64,000 nt of DNA from Paracoccus shanxieyensis (GTDB lineage: Bacteria; Pseudomonadota; Alphaproteobacteria; Rhodobacterales; Rhodobacteraceae), in assembly GCF_009711265.1 (NCBI RefSeq), contig NZ_WMII01000008.1, forward strand, positions 124,001-188,000, in the 5' to 3' direction. The notes beneath the pieces were generated by a model that was not told the DNA's origin, searched no databases, and saw nothing but the letters and a program-made list of their open reading frames with translations. Made by a program: the position numbers and the translations under genes. Position 1 is the stretch's first letter; each line of letters starts with the position of its first letter. Below, one piece after another: positions 35,835 to 46,150 of the stretch.

Positions 35835-37331
35835 TTACTTCTTCCCGAACAGACCCGACAGACCGCCGGGCAGGTTCATGCCGCCAAGCTGGCCGCCCAG
35901 ACCCTTAGGATCCTGCAGCATCTTGGTCGCTTCGGCCATTTTCGCGGGATCGACATCGCCCATATCGGGCAGACCGCCGCCCTTGCCGGTCATGGCGCGC
36001 ATGGCTTGCTTCAACATGCCGCCCTTGCCCATCTTGCCCAGCTTCTTCATCGTGTCGGCCATCTGCTTTTGCATCTTCAAAAGCTTGTTCAGCTCGGACA
36101 CTTCCATCCCCGCCCCTGCCGCGATGCGCTTTTTGCGGCTGGCCTGCAGCATGTCGGGATTGGCGCGTTCCTTTTTCGTCATCGAGTTGATCAGCGCCAC
36201 CTGACGCTTCAGCGCGCTGTCGTCAAAGCCCGCGGCCTCGGCCTGCTTGGCCATCTTGTTCATGCCGGGCATCATGCCCATGATGGACTGCATCCCGCCC
36301 ATCTTCTGCATCTGTTCCAGCTGGTTCTTCAGGTCGTTCATGTTGAACAGACCTTTCTGGAAGCGCTTCATCATGCGTTCGGCCTGTTCGACCTCCAGCA
36401 CTTCCTGCGCCTTCTCGACAAGGGCCACGATGTCGCCCATGCCAAGGATGCGGCCCGCGACGCGCTGCGCGTCAAAGACCTCGATCGCGTCCATCTTTTC
36501 GCCAAGGCCGACAAAGCGGATCGGCTTGCCGGTGACCGCGCGCATCGACAGCGCGGCACCGCCGCGACCGTCGCCATCCATCCGCGTCAGCACCACGCCG
36601 GAAATGCCGACCTTGCCGTCGAATTCTGTCGCGACATTCACCGCGTCCTGCCCGGTCAGACCATCGACCACCAGCAGGGTTTCGCGCGGGTTGGCCACGT
36701 CACGGACGGCCTGCACCTCATCCATCAGCACATCGTCGATATGCAGACGACCGGCGGTGTCCAGCATATAGACGTCATAGCCGCCCAGCGTCGCCTGTTG
36801 CTTGGCGCGCCTGGCGATCTGCACCGCATTTTCGCCCGGCACGATGGGCAGGGTATCGACGCCGATCTGCGTGCCAAGGATCGCCAGCTGCTCCATGGCC
36901 GCCGGACGGTTGGTGTCCAGCGAGGCCAGCAGAACCCGCTTCTTTTCGCGGTCTTTCAGACGCTTGGCCAGTTTCGCGGTCGTGGTGGTCTTGCCCGAGC
37001 CCTGCAGGCCGACCATCAGGATCGGCGCGGGCGGGTTGTCGATGCGCAGAGCGTCAGGCTCACCCTCGCCCTGCAGGACCTTGATCAGCTCGTCATGGAC
37101 GATCTTGACGACCTGCTGGCCGGGGGTGATCGACTTGGTGACGGCGCTTCCGGTGGCCTTGGCGGTGACGGATTTGACGAAACTGCGCGCCACCGGCAGC
37201 GACACATCGGCCTCAAGCAAGGCCACGCGCACCTCGCGCATGGCGGCGGCCACGTCATCCTCGGACAGCGCGCCCTGCTTGGTCAGCCGGTCGAAGACGC
37301 CGCCAAGGCGATCGGACAGATTTTCAAACAT
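35835..37331 (-). CDS. ffh: Signal recognition particle protein (GTPase)
   Basis: Binds signal sequences and SRP RNA and docks with FtsY to deliver membrane proteins. The 498-residue protein has an N domain (MFENLSDRLGGVFDRLTKQG), G domain motifs GLQGSGKTTT, DTAGRLHID and TRMDGDGRGGAAL, and a methionine-rich M domain (about 320-450) with QMQKMGGMQSIMGMMPG. It ends in a glycine/leucine-rich tail. It heads the ffh-chorismate mutase-rpsP-rimM-trmD-rplS-rpmE block. Confidence 0.97.
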   Translation of the reverse strand: MFENLSDRLGGVFDRLTKQGALSEDDVAAAMREVRVALLEADVSLPVARSFVKSVTAKATGSAVTKSITPGQQVVKIVHDELIKVLQGEGEPDALRIDNPPAPILMVGLQGSGKTTTTAKLAKRLKDREKKRVLLASLDTNRPAAMEQLAILGTQIGVDTLPIVPGENAVQIARRAKQQATLGGYDVYMLDTAGRLHIDDVLMDEVQAVRDVANPRETLLVVDGLTGQDAVNVATEFDGKVGISGVVLTRMDGDGRGGAALSMRAVTGKPIRFVGLGEKMDAIEVFDAQRVAGRILGMGDIVALVEKAQEVLEVEQAERMMKRFQKGLFNMNDLKNQLEQMQKMGGMQSIMGMMPGMNKMAKQAEAAGFDDSALKRQVALINSMTKKERANPDMLQASRKKRIAAGAGMEVSELNKLLKMQKQMADTMKKLGKMGKGGMLKQAMRAMTGKGGGLPDMGDVDPAKMAEATKMLQDPKGLGGQLGGMNLPGGLSGLFGKK

Positions 37332-37483
37332 CGGCGGCCCTCCGCAGGCAGTTTCGGTTCATCCCCGCACAGGGACATCATAAGCAGTAACGCCCCCGTG
37401 GGCGCAACGCGCTGACGGGGGGCGATCCCCAGCCCAGCCAGGGACCGGAAGGCAATCCTTCCGGGAATCCGGGTGCTGATACG

Positions 37484-37514
37484 AAAAAACGCCCCCCGAG
37501 TCAACGAGGGGCCG
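37484..37514 (-). terminator. Intrinsic terminator after azoR
   Basis: On the reverse strand, GGCCCC and GGGGGGC can pair around a GTTGACTC-type loop and are followed by six Ts (37484-37489), 22 bases beyond the azoR stop. A second perfect hairpin, CCGGAAGG-CAAT-CCTTCCGG, lies at 37445-37464 before ffh. Confidence 0.7.
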
Positions 37515-37535
37515 TTCATCCGTGTTTTCGCCCGA

Positions 37536-38123
37536 TCAGGCGGCGATGGCGTCCAGGGCGGCACGGGCACGGGCCAGCCCCGCGTCACGGTCAAAGGCCA
37601 GCCGGTCGGCCGCCACGAAGGTCACATCGGTGATGCCGATGAAGCCCAGCATGTGCTGCAGGTAATCCGACGCGAAATCCAGATCCGAGCCGAAGGGCGT
37701 GCCCGCGGCGGCATAGGCGATGATGGCGCGCTTGCCGGTCATCAGGCCCTCGGGGCCCTCGGCGGTATAGCGGAAGGTGACACCGGCGCGGGCGATCTGG
37801 TCCAGCCAGTTCTTCAACTGCGCGGTGACGGTGAAATTATAGACCGGCAGGCCGATCACCAGCACATCGGCGTCGCGGATGTCCTGAATATAGGCGTCCG
37901 AGGTGGCGATGATCTGTTTTTGCGCGTCCGAGGGCGTCTCGGGCGTCTGGCGGATGGCCTGAAACCACGCGGTGTCGATGGTCGGCACGCCGGTATTCAG
38001 GTCGCGATAGGTCACCGTGGCGTCGGGATGCGTGGACTTCAGCTTGGCCACGATCTGCGCCGTCAGGTCGCGCGATACCGAAGCATCGGCGGTGATGGCG
38101 CTGTCGATATGCAGGATATTCAT
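37536..38123 (-). CDS. azoR: FMN-dependent NADH-azoreductase
   Basis: A 195-residue flavodoxin-fold NAD(P)H:quinone/azo reductase. The N-terminal phosphate-binding loop region HIDSAITADASVSRDLTAQI, the VIGLPVYNFTVTAQLKNWLD segment and YAAAGTPFGSDLDF match AzoR. It is divergent from the AhpD-like gene, with 158 bases between them holding both promoters. It is probably a stress-response quinone/azo reductase. Confidence 0.93.
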   Translation of the reverse strand: MNILHIDSAITADASVSRDLTAQIVAKLKSTHPDATVTYRDLNTGVPTIDTAWFQAIRQTPETPSDAQKQIIATSDAYIQDIRDADVLVIGLPVYNFTVTAQLKNWLDQIARAGVTFRYTAEGPEGLMTGKRAIIAYAAAGTPFGSDLDFASDYLQHMLGFIGITDVTFVAADRLAFDRDAGLARARAALDAIAA

Positions 38124-38281
38124 GTCTCTGATCCGAAATGGGTTGTTTTACATCGAACTAGCCATTGCGCGCCGAAATGAGAATTGCGTCGGGCGCATGG
38201 CTGCCGTGCAGAATTGCCGTCCATGCGCGGCCTTTCACATCCGCCTGCGCTGCGACAGACTGCCGGGCAAGGAGGAACCCC

Positions 38282-38851
38282 ATGTCAGATCACCCCATCA
38301 GCCGCTTTGCGGTGCCGTCCCTTGACGCCCTGCCCGACGATATCGCCCTGCGCATCCGCAAGGTCTCCGAGAAATCGGGCTTCATCCCGAACGTCTTTCT
38401 TGCCCTTGCGCATCGCCCGGACGAATTCCGCGCCTTCTTCGCCTATCACGACGCCCTGATGGAGCGTGACGGCGGTCTGACCAAGGCCGAGCGTGAAATG
38501 ATCGTCGTCGCCACCTCGGGGGCGAACCATTGCCAATATTGCGTCGTGGCGCATGGCGCGATCCTGCGCATCCGCGCCAAGAACGCGCAGATCGCCGATC
38601 AGGTCGCGGTGAACTGGCGCAAGGCCGATATCAGCCCGCGCGAACGCGCCATGCTGAGCTATGCCGAAAAGGTGGCGCTGCGCGCGCATGAGATCGGCGA
38701 TGCCGATCATCAGGCCCTTGCCACGGCGGGTTTCACCCAGGACGAGATCTGGGATATCGGCGCCATCGCCGCGTTCTTCGCGATGTCGAACCGGCTGGCC
38801 AATGCCGCCGACATGCGCGCCAATGATGAATTCTACATGCTGGGACGATGA
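38282..38851 (+). CDS. AhpD-like peroxidase-related protein
   Basis: A 189-residue carboxymuconolactone decarboxylase/AhpD-fold protein. The redox CxxC with downstream His is present (C84, C87 and H91 in NHCQYCVVAHGA). The region before it, LTKAEREMIVVATSGA, is typical of the peroxidase-related enzyme subfamily. GGAGG precedes the ATG at 38282. It is coupled to the next gene by an overlapping stop/start. Confidence 0.92.
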   Translation: MSDHPISRFAVPSLDALPDDIALRIRKVSEKSGFIPNVFLALAHRPDEFRAFFAYHDALMERDGGLTKAEREMIVVATSGANHCQYCVVAHGAILRIRAKNAQIADQVAVNWRKADISPRERAMLSYAEKVALRAHEIGDADHQALATAGFTQDEIWDIGAIAAFFAMSNRLANAADMRANDEFYMLGR

Positions 38852-39765
38852 TGAACGGAATGATCCATACGCGGATGGAGGCCCGCGACTGGAGCCTGCT
38901 GCTGCTGTTGTCGCTGATCTGGGGCGCATCCTTCTTCCTGATCGGCATCTCGGTCGATCAGGTGCCGGTGATGACGCTGGTGGCCGCCCGCGTGGGCTTC
39001 GCGGCGCTGGCGCTATGGCTGATCTGTGCGCTCAGCGGCCGCAGGATCCCGCGCGATCCCCGGATCTGGGGTGCCTTCGCGGTCATGGGATTTTTCAACA
39101 ATGTCATCCCGTTTTCGCTGATCACCTATGCCCAGACCGGCCTGCCCGCCGGTGTGGCCTCGATCCTGAATGCGACGACACCGCTTTTCACGGTGCTGGT
39201 CAGCGCGGTCGTGCTCAGCGATGAACGCGCCAGCGTGATGAAGATGGTGGGCGTGGTGCTGGGCATTGGCGGGGTCGCCACGATGATCGGACTGGACAAG
39301 GTGGCCGGTCATGCAAATCCGCTGCCGAACCAGCTTGCCATGCTGGGGGCGGCAGTGTCCTACGCCATCTCGGGCGCATATGGGCGGCGCTTCGGCCGAA
39401 TGAGGATCGATCCCGTGGTGACGGCGGCGGGAATGGTGACGGTCTCGACGCTGATGCTGGGTCCGGTGGCGCTTGCCGCGAATGGCTGGCCGCAGGGCAT
39501 CGACGCCGCCCATTGGCTGGCCGTCGCCACGCTGGGCGTGCTGTGCACCGGCATCGCCTATGTGATCTATTTCGGCATATTGTCCCGTGCGGGCGCCACG
39601 AACCTTTCGCTCGTGACCTTCCTCGTGCCAGTTTCGGCCATCCTGCTGGCATGGGCCTTTCTGGGCGAGACGCTGGGACCCGCGCATCTTCTGGGCATGG
39701 CGATCATCGCCGCCGGATTGTCGCTGATCGATGGCAGGATCTACGCCCGCACGCCGCGCTGCTGA
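38848..39765 (+). CDS. EamA/DMT family transporter
   Basis: A 305-residue inner-membrane permease with ten predicted helices in two EamA repeats (WSLLLLLSLIWGASFFLIGI at the start of the first, ISGAYGRRFGRM between them). Substrate unknown; such proteins export amino acids or other metabolites. The start overlaps the stop of the AhpD-like gene. ATG at 38848 or 38851. Confidence 0.9.
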   Translation: MMNGMIHTRMEARDWSLLLLLSLIWGASFFLIGISVDQVPVMTLVAARVGFAALALWLICALSGRRIPRDPRIWGAFAVMGFFNNVIPFSLITYAQTGLPAGVASILNATTPLFTVLVSAVVLSDERASVMKMVGVVLGIGGVATMIGLDKVAGHANPLPNQLAMLGAAVSYAISGAYGRRFGRMRIDPVVTAAGMVTVSTLMLGPVALAANGWPQGIDAAHWLAVATLGVLCTGIAYVIYFGILSRAGATNLSLVTFLVPVSAILLAWAFLGETLGPAHLLGMAIIAAGLSLIDGRIYARTPRC

Positions 39766-39778
39766 AAGGCAGGCTATT

Positions 39779-39844
39779 GGGTATTTGGAAAACAAGGAAA
39801 CCTGCAAGCGCCGCGCGAGCATCTTCCTTGTTTTTCAAATACCC
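39779..39844. terminator. Long inverted repeat between convergent genes
   Basis: Arms 39779-39799 (GGGTATTTGGAAAACAAGG...) and 39824-39844 are inverted copies of 21 bp with one mismatch (a G-U pair in RNA), around a 24-base loop. It lies between the convergent transporter and ecm stops, suited to a bidirectional terminator. It is related to the elements at 11977 and 30874. Confidence 0.75.
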
Positions 39845-39864
39845 ATGCAACAGCCGCCACAGGC

Positions 39865-41832
<1,968 letters not shown>

Positions 41833-41894
41833 CGCTGCCTCGCAACAAAATTACGACAGTCAAATCGTTACCGAAAGAAAGATGCGTCGTCAAT

Positions 41895-41908
41895 TCGCTG
41901 CATTGCAG
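41895..41908 (-). promoter_or_regulatory. Candidate shared motif upstream of ecm
   Basis: On the reverse strand CTGCAATGCAGCGA lies 63 bases before the ecm start. It matches ccr-upstream TTGCAATGTTGCGC at 10 of 14 positions. It may be a binding site for a common regulator of the pathway. Low certainty without genome-wide comparison. Confidence 0.3.
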
Positions 41909-42069
41909 AGACGGCACCGCTGATTTTGCCGGGAAAATCCGCCTGTGATCCGCCCGCACCGGCCACCATCGCCGGAGGGCAGGGAATCGCCCGCGGCACC
42001 AATGGCCGTGCTAGACTGCGCGCCTTCGGCGGTGCCGGGGCCAGCACCGGCCGCATCCCGCAATGCCGA

Positions 42070-42819
42070 TCAGCCGCGCAACTTGTCCTGAACCGCATGG
42101 CAGGCGGCCAGCCATGCCTGCGGCTGCCCGGCCTGCTGAAGCACCTGCAAGCCGCGTTCGGTAATGCCGCCGGGCGTCACCAGTTCGGCCAGCAGGCGAT
42201 CCGTGGGCAGCGGGCTTTCGGCGATCATCGCGCCTGCCGCCTCGAAGGTGCGCGCAACCAGCAGCCGCGATGCCGCGGGGTCCAGCCCTTGTTCAGCCGA
42301 CCACGCGGCGGTGCGCGAGATCAGATCCTGCGCCCAGCCATATACCGCCGCCGAGACGGTCGCGGTTTCAAAATCGGCCTCCGCCGGCAGCGCGATCACC
42401 GGCCCAAGCCGCTGGATCAGCGCGTGCGCGCCCGGCTCGTCCGGGAACATCACGGTGGGGCTGCGGCCAATCTCGGCTGCGGTCATCGGCATGATGCGCA
42501 CGATCTGCGCGCCCGGCGCGGCAGCGGACAGCACCGCAACCGGCACACCCGCGCAGGCCGACATCAGCACCTGCCCCGCCCGCCACGGCAGCCCCACCAC
42601 GGCAGCCGCCGCGTCCGCAGGCCGCACCGCCAGCAGCACCATATCGGCGCGCGCGACCAGATCGGCATTGTCCAGCGCCAGCCCATAGCCCTGTGCCTTG
42701 GCCAGCCGGGGGCCATGACCGCGCGGCGACAGCAGGATATCGGCAGGCCGCAGCCCGGAACGCGTCAGCCCTGTCAGCATCGTCGTGGCCAGATGGCCCA
42801 CACCCAGTATTCCCAGCAT
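42070..42819 (-). CDS. ProC-like NAD(P)-binding protein
   Basis: A 249-residue protein of the pyrroline-5-carboxylate reductase fold. The N-terminal Rossmann motif is GILGVGHLATTML, then LLAVRPADAAA, IVRIMPMTAAEIGRSPTVMF and a C-terminal LVTPGGITERGLQVL. The PGGxT motif near the end is typical of ProC. The central PNTP is replaced by PMTA, so catalysis of proline synthesis is uncertain and another imine or keto substrate is possible. AAGGAG precedes the start at 42819. Confidence 0.8.
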   Translation of the reverse strand: MLGILGVGHLATTMLTGLTRSGLRPADILLSPRGHGPRLAKAQGYGLALDNADLVARADMVLLAVRPADAAAAVVGLPWRAGQVLMSACAGVPVAVLSAAAPGAQIVRIMPMTAAEIGRSPTVMFPDEPGAHALIQRLGPVIALPAEADFETATVSAAVYGWAQDLISRTAAWSAEQGLDPAASRLLVARTFEAAGAMIAESPLPTDRLLAELVTPGGITERGLQVLQQAGQPQAWLAACHAVQDKLRG

Positions 42820-43094
42820 CGCGGCACGCTCCTTGGTCGGCGTCTGTTCCTCGCTTGATACTGCCGCAGGCGCCAAAGATACCACCGCGCAGTTCCATGG
42901 CCGGACAGGATCCGGTCAATGACGGCCCGGCGCGACACGATCCGCGCGGCAGGCCCCGCCAGCGCCCGCGGCATCTGCGCATCCTTGCGGCAGTTCCTGC
43001 GCGCCTCACGCGGTTTTGCGGGCGCGGCGTTGGTGGCATGTCCCGAAGATGTTAGGGTCCCCCGATCGGATGACCTGACCGCAGGAGGCAAATG

Positions 43095-43994
43095 ATGCTG
43101 ACCCGCCGCCTGGCATTGGGCGTGCTTGCCGGAGGCATGGCCGCCCCGGCGCTGGCCCTTCCCGGCTTAAGACCCGGCCTGACCGAGCTTGCCTATGCGC
43201 CGGATTCGCCGCGCAATCTTCTGGACATTCACCGGCCCGAGGGCGCGGGACCCTTCCCCGCGATTCTGGACATCCATGGCGGCGGGTTCATCAGCGGCGA
43301 CAAGCGCCAGCTTGCCGTGCCCCGGCAGATCCTGGCCAAGGGCATCGCCGTGGTGCGGATGAATTACCGCCTGTCGGATCAGGCACGCTGGCCCGCCCAG
43401 CAGGACGACGTTCTGGCCGCAGCGGCGTTTCTGCAGACCCGCGCCGCAGAACTTGGGCTGCAACCGGGGCGGCTGGCGCTGGGGGGCAGGTCCGCCGGGG
43501 CGTTCATGGCTGTTTCGGCGGCGATCAGCATGGTGCAGGCCGGACGGCCTCCGGCGGCGGTGGTGAATTTCTATGGTCCGATGGATTTCGGCAGCATGGA
43601 CAAGGACATTGCCCGGCTGGGCGTCAAGGTCCAGCGCCTGCCCGCCGACAGCCCGCAAAGCGTCGAGTCGCTGTTGATCGGCTATGCCGTCGGCGACCGG
43701 CGCGAGGCCGCGACCGCCATGGGTCCGGTCGGGCGGCTGGACGCGCTGGCGAAGGGCGTGCATCTGCCGCCGCTGTTCAGCCGCCACGGCACGGCGGATA
43801 CCATCGTGTCGGTCCACCAGTCCGAACATCTGCGCGACGCATGGCGGCGCGTCGATCCGGGCGCTGCGATGGATTTCGCCCTGCTGCAGGGCGAAGGCCA
43901 TGGCACGGCGGGTTTTTCCAGCGACCGCGTGCTGGGCGATCTGGCGGGCTTTCTGTCGCATTGGCTGCGGCCCGCTGCGTCCCAGAAGGGCTAG
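43095..43994 (+). CDS. Exported alpha/beta hydrolase (esterase-like)
   Basis: A 299-residue serine hydrolase with a likely signal peptide (MLTRRLALGVLAGGMAAPAL, cleavage after ALA). The oxyanion motif is HGGGF at 61-65, the nucleophile is S133 in GGRSAGAF, and the triad partners are D235 in HGTAD and H269 in GEGHGT. It resembles carbohydrate- or feruloyl-esterase-type hydrolases. The second of two adjacent ATGs (43095) is better spaced from GGAGG than 43092. Confidence 0.85.
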   Translation: MLTRRLALGVLAGGMAAPALALPGLRPGLTELAYAPDSPRNLLDIHRPEGAGPFPAILDIHGGGFISGDKRQLAVPRQILAKGIAVVRMNYRLSDQARWPAQQDDVLAAAAFLQTRAAELGLQPGRLALGGRSAGAFMAVSAAISMVQAGRPPAAVVNFYGPMDFGSMDKDIARLGVKVQRLPADSPQSVESLLIGYAVGDRREAATAMGPVGRLDALAKGVHLPPLFSRHGTADTIVSVHQSEHLRDAWRRVDPGAAMDFALLQGEGHGTAGFSSDRVLGDLAGFLSHWLRPAASQKG

Positions 43995-44032
43995 CCACCT
44001 GCCGCGCCGTCACGAAAAGGAATTATCATAAA

Positions 44033-44071
44033 GTTGCGCAACCATCGGCTATTTCTGTTGCAATGTTGCGC
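44033..44071. promoter_or_regulatory. Candidate regulator sites upstream of ccr
   Basis: A perfect 10-bp palindrome GTTGCGCAAC (44033-44042) is followed by TTGCAATGTTGCGC (44058-44071), so TTGCGC recurs with a 32-base offset. It lies 66-104 bases before ccr. RamB-type regulators, described for acetate genes in Paracoccus and actinobacteria, favour TTGC/GCAA-type sites; assignment to RamB is inference. Confidence 0.4.
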
Positions 44072-44136
44072 GGCCATGATTAGCCATTTGTCAGAGACGC
44101 CAGATTCTGCGCCGCAGCAAAGGAGACAGACCGCTG

Positions 44137-45426
44137 ATGGCCCTTGATTCACCGCCTACCATTGCGCCCTATGACGCGCCGCAAAAAGACCTGTACGAGA
44201 TGGGCGAGATGCCCCCGCTGGGGCATGTGCCAAAGCAGATGTATGCATGGGCCATCCGCCGCGAACGCCATGGCGAGCCGGAAAAGGCCATGCAGATCGA
44301 GGTCTTGGATACCCCCTCGATCGACAGCAACGAAGTGCTGGTTCTTGTGATGGCGGCGGGGGTGAATTACAATGGCATCTGGGCCGGTCTGGGCGTGCCG
44401 ATCAGCCCCTTTGACGGCCATAACGAACCCTATCACATCGCAGGCTCGGATGCCTCGGGGATCGTCTGGGCGGTCGGCGACAAGGTGCGCAACTGGAAGG
44501 TCGGCGATCAGGTCGTCATCCACTGCAATCAGGACGACGGCAACGACGAGGAATGCAACGGCGGAGACCCGATGTTTTCGCCCACGCAGCGCATCTGGGG
44601 CTATGAAACGCCGGATGGCAGCTTTGCGCAGTTCACCCGCGTTCAGGCGCAGCAACTGATGCGCCGCCCGCTGCATCTGACATGGGAGGAATCGGCCTGC
44701 TATACGCTGACGCTGGCCACCGCCTACCGGATGCTGTTCGGCCATGAACCGCATGAGCTGAAACCGGGCATGAACGTCTTGGTCTGGGGCGCCTCGGGCG
44801 GGCTTGGCTCATATGCGATCCAGTTGATCAATGCAGCGGGCGGCAATGCCATCGGCGTCATCAGCGAAGAAGACAAGCGCGATTTCGTCATGGGGCTGGG
44901 TGCGAAAGGCGTCATCAACCGCAAGGATTTCAAATGCTGGGGGCAATTGCCTACGGTGAACACGCCCGAATACAAAGAGTGGTTCACCGAGGCGCGCAAG
45001 TTCGGCAAGGCGATCTGGGACATCACCGGCAAAGGCAACAATGTCGATATCGTCTTTGAACATCCGGGCGAGGCGACCTTCCCCGTCAGCACGCTGGTCT
45101 GCAAAAAGGGCGGCATGGTGGTGATCTGCGCGGGCACTACCGGCTTCAACTGCACCTTCGACGTGCGCTATATGTGGATGCATCAGAAGCGCCTGCAGGG
45201 CAGCCACTTCGCACATCTGAAACAGGCAAGCGCCGCCAACAAGCTGATGCTCGAGCGCCGTCTGGACCCCTGCATGTCCGAGGTGTTCCCCTGGGCCGAA
45301 ATCCCCGCCGCGCATACCAAGATGTATCGCAACCAGCACAAGCCGGGCAACATGGCGGTGCTGGTGCAATCGCCGCGCACCGGCCTGCGCACCTTCGAGG
45401 ACGCATTGGAGGCGGGGCGGCGCTAG
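44137..45426 (+). CDS. ccr: Crotonyl-CoA carboxylase/reductase
   Basis: Reductively carboxylates crotonyl-CoA with CO2 and NADPH to ethylmalonyl-CoA, the key step of the ethylmalonyl-CoA pathway. The 429-residue medium-chain dehydrogenase-type protein shows YAWAIRRERHGEPEKAMQIE, NDEECNGGDPMFSPTQRIWG, the NADPH-binding VWGASGGLGSYAIQLI and GSHFAHLKQASAANKLML. GGAGA precedes the ATG at 44137. The 142 bases after the esterase gene hold its promoter. Confidence 0.97.
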   Translation: MALDSPPTIAPYDAPQKDLYEMGEMPPLGHVPKQMYAWAIRRERHGEPEKAMQIEVLDTPSIDSNEVLVLVMAAGVNYNGIWAGLGVPISPFDGHNEPYHIAGSDASGIVWAVGDKVRNWKVGDQVVIHCNQDDGNDEECNGGDPMFSPTQRIWGYETPDGSFAQFTRVQAQQLMRRPLHLTWEESACYTLTLATAYRMLFGHEPHELKPGMNVLVWGASGGLGSYAIQLINAAGGNAIGVISEEDKRDFVMGLGAKGVINRKDFKCWGQLPTVNTPEYKEWFTEARKFGKAIWDITGKGNNVDIVFEHPGEATFPVSTLVCKKGGMVVICAGTTGFNCTFDVRYMWMHQKRLQGSHFAHLKQASAANKLMLERRLDPCMSEVFPWAEIPAAHTKMYRNQHKPGNMAVLVQSPRTGLRTFEDALEAGRR

Positions 45427-45442
45427 CCCGCCCCAGCCCTGT

Positions 45443-45459
45443 CCCGGCCGCAGGCCGGG
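45443..45459. terminator. GC hairpin after ccr
   Basis: CCCGGCC-GCA-GGCCGGG is a perfect 7-bp hairpin between the ccr stop and the 3' end of the convergent small gene. There is no T-run, so termination may be partial or Rho-assisted. Confidence 0.4.
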
Positions 45460-45462
45460 GCC

Positions 45463-45678
45463 TCAGGCCTCGATCTGGGGGCGGTGCTGGCGGCAGGACC
45501 ATTTCTGCACCCGTTCGCGCGGGTGGGTTTCGGACCATGCCGCCAGTTGCGTCTGGCCGTGCAGCATGCAGGTCATCAGCCCCACCTCAGCCGTGAAAAG
45601 CAGGCTGCGATCCTGACATTCAGTGGGATTTGCGGTCAGGCAGGTGACGAAAAACAGTTCGATCATCGGGCAACTCAT
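45463..45678 (-). CDS. Cysteine-rich small protein, paralogue 1
   Basis: A 71-residue protein, MSCPMIELFFVTCLTANPTE onward. It is clearly paralogous to the gene at 45791, with four shared cysteines: one after FFVT, one in the TEC/QDC segment, one in TCML, and one in KWSC/EWKC. ERV(Q/R)KW near the end is also shared. There is no signal peptide by eye. GGAGGG precedes the ATG at 45678. Function unknown; the pattern suggests a metal-binding or disulfide-stabilised mini-domain. Confidence 0.75.
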   Translation of the reverse strand: MSCPMIELFFVTCLTANPTECQDRSLLFTAEVGLMTCMLHGQTQLAAWSETHPRERVQKWSCRQHRPQIEA

Positions 45679-45790
45679 CTGGTTGACCCTCCCCTGAGCC
45701 GTATCATGCGCCCGCAGGGCCGAGGCGCAAAACGCCATGACCGCAATTGCGGGTGGGCAAAGGCAATTGCCCCGCTGCCGGGCAATGCCG

Positions 45791-45997
45791 TCAGATGTCC
45801 TGCCCGTCCTGCCCCGCAAAGCTGCATTTCCATTCCCGCACGCGTTCCTTGGGATGGGTCTCGATCCAGCGGGCCAGTTCTTTCTGACCCTGCAACATGC
45901 AGGTGAACAGGCCGTTTTGCGGCTCGAACAGCAGGCTGTGGTCGTGGCAGTCCTGCGGTTGGGCGATCAGGCAGGTGACGAAGAAAAGCTCGATCAT
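45791..45997 (-). CDS. Cysteine-rich small protein, paralogue 2
   Basis: A 68-residue protein, MIELFFVTCLIAQPQDCHDH onward, sharing more than half of its residues with paralogue 1, including the block SLLF and TCMLQGQKELARWIETHP. GGAG lies six bases before the ATG at 45997. The 112-base gap between the two copies suggests separate or read-through expression after a tandem duplication. Function unknown. Confidence 0.75.
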   Translation of the reverse strand: MIELFFVTCLIAQPQDCHDHSLLFEPQNGLFTCMLQGQKELARWIETHPKERVREWKCSFAGQDGQDI

Positions 45998-46150
45998 GGC
46001 GCACTCCACGATGATTGCCTTATACACGCACAAGCCGGCGGAAAAGTTGCGCCACAGGCGGCGATTCTGCCGGTGCCGCGCTGCATAGGCGGTTGAACGC
46101 CGCCCTGCGCCGCGATAAGCGACGACAGGTTACAACCACTGGTTTTGTCA

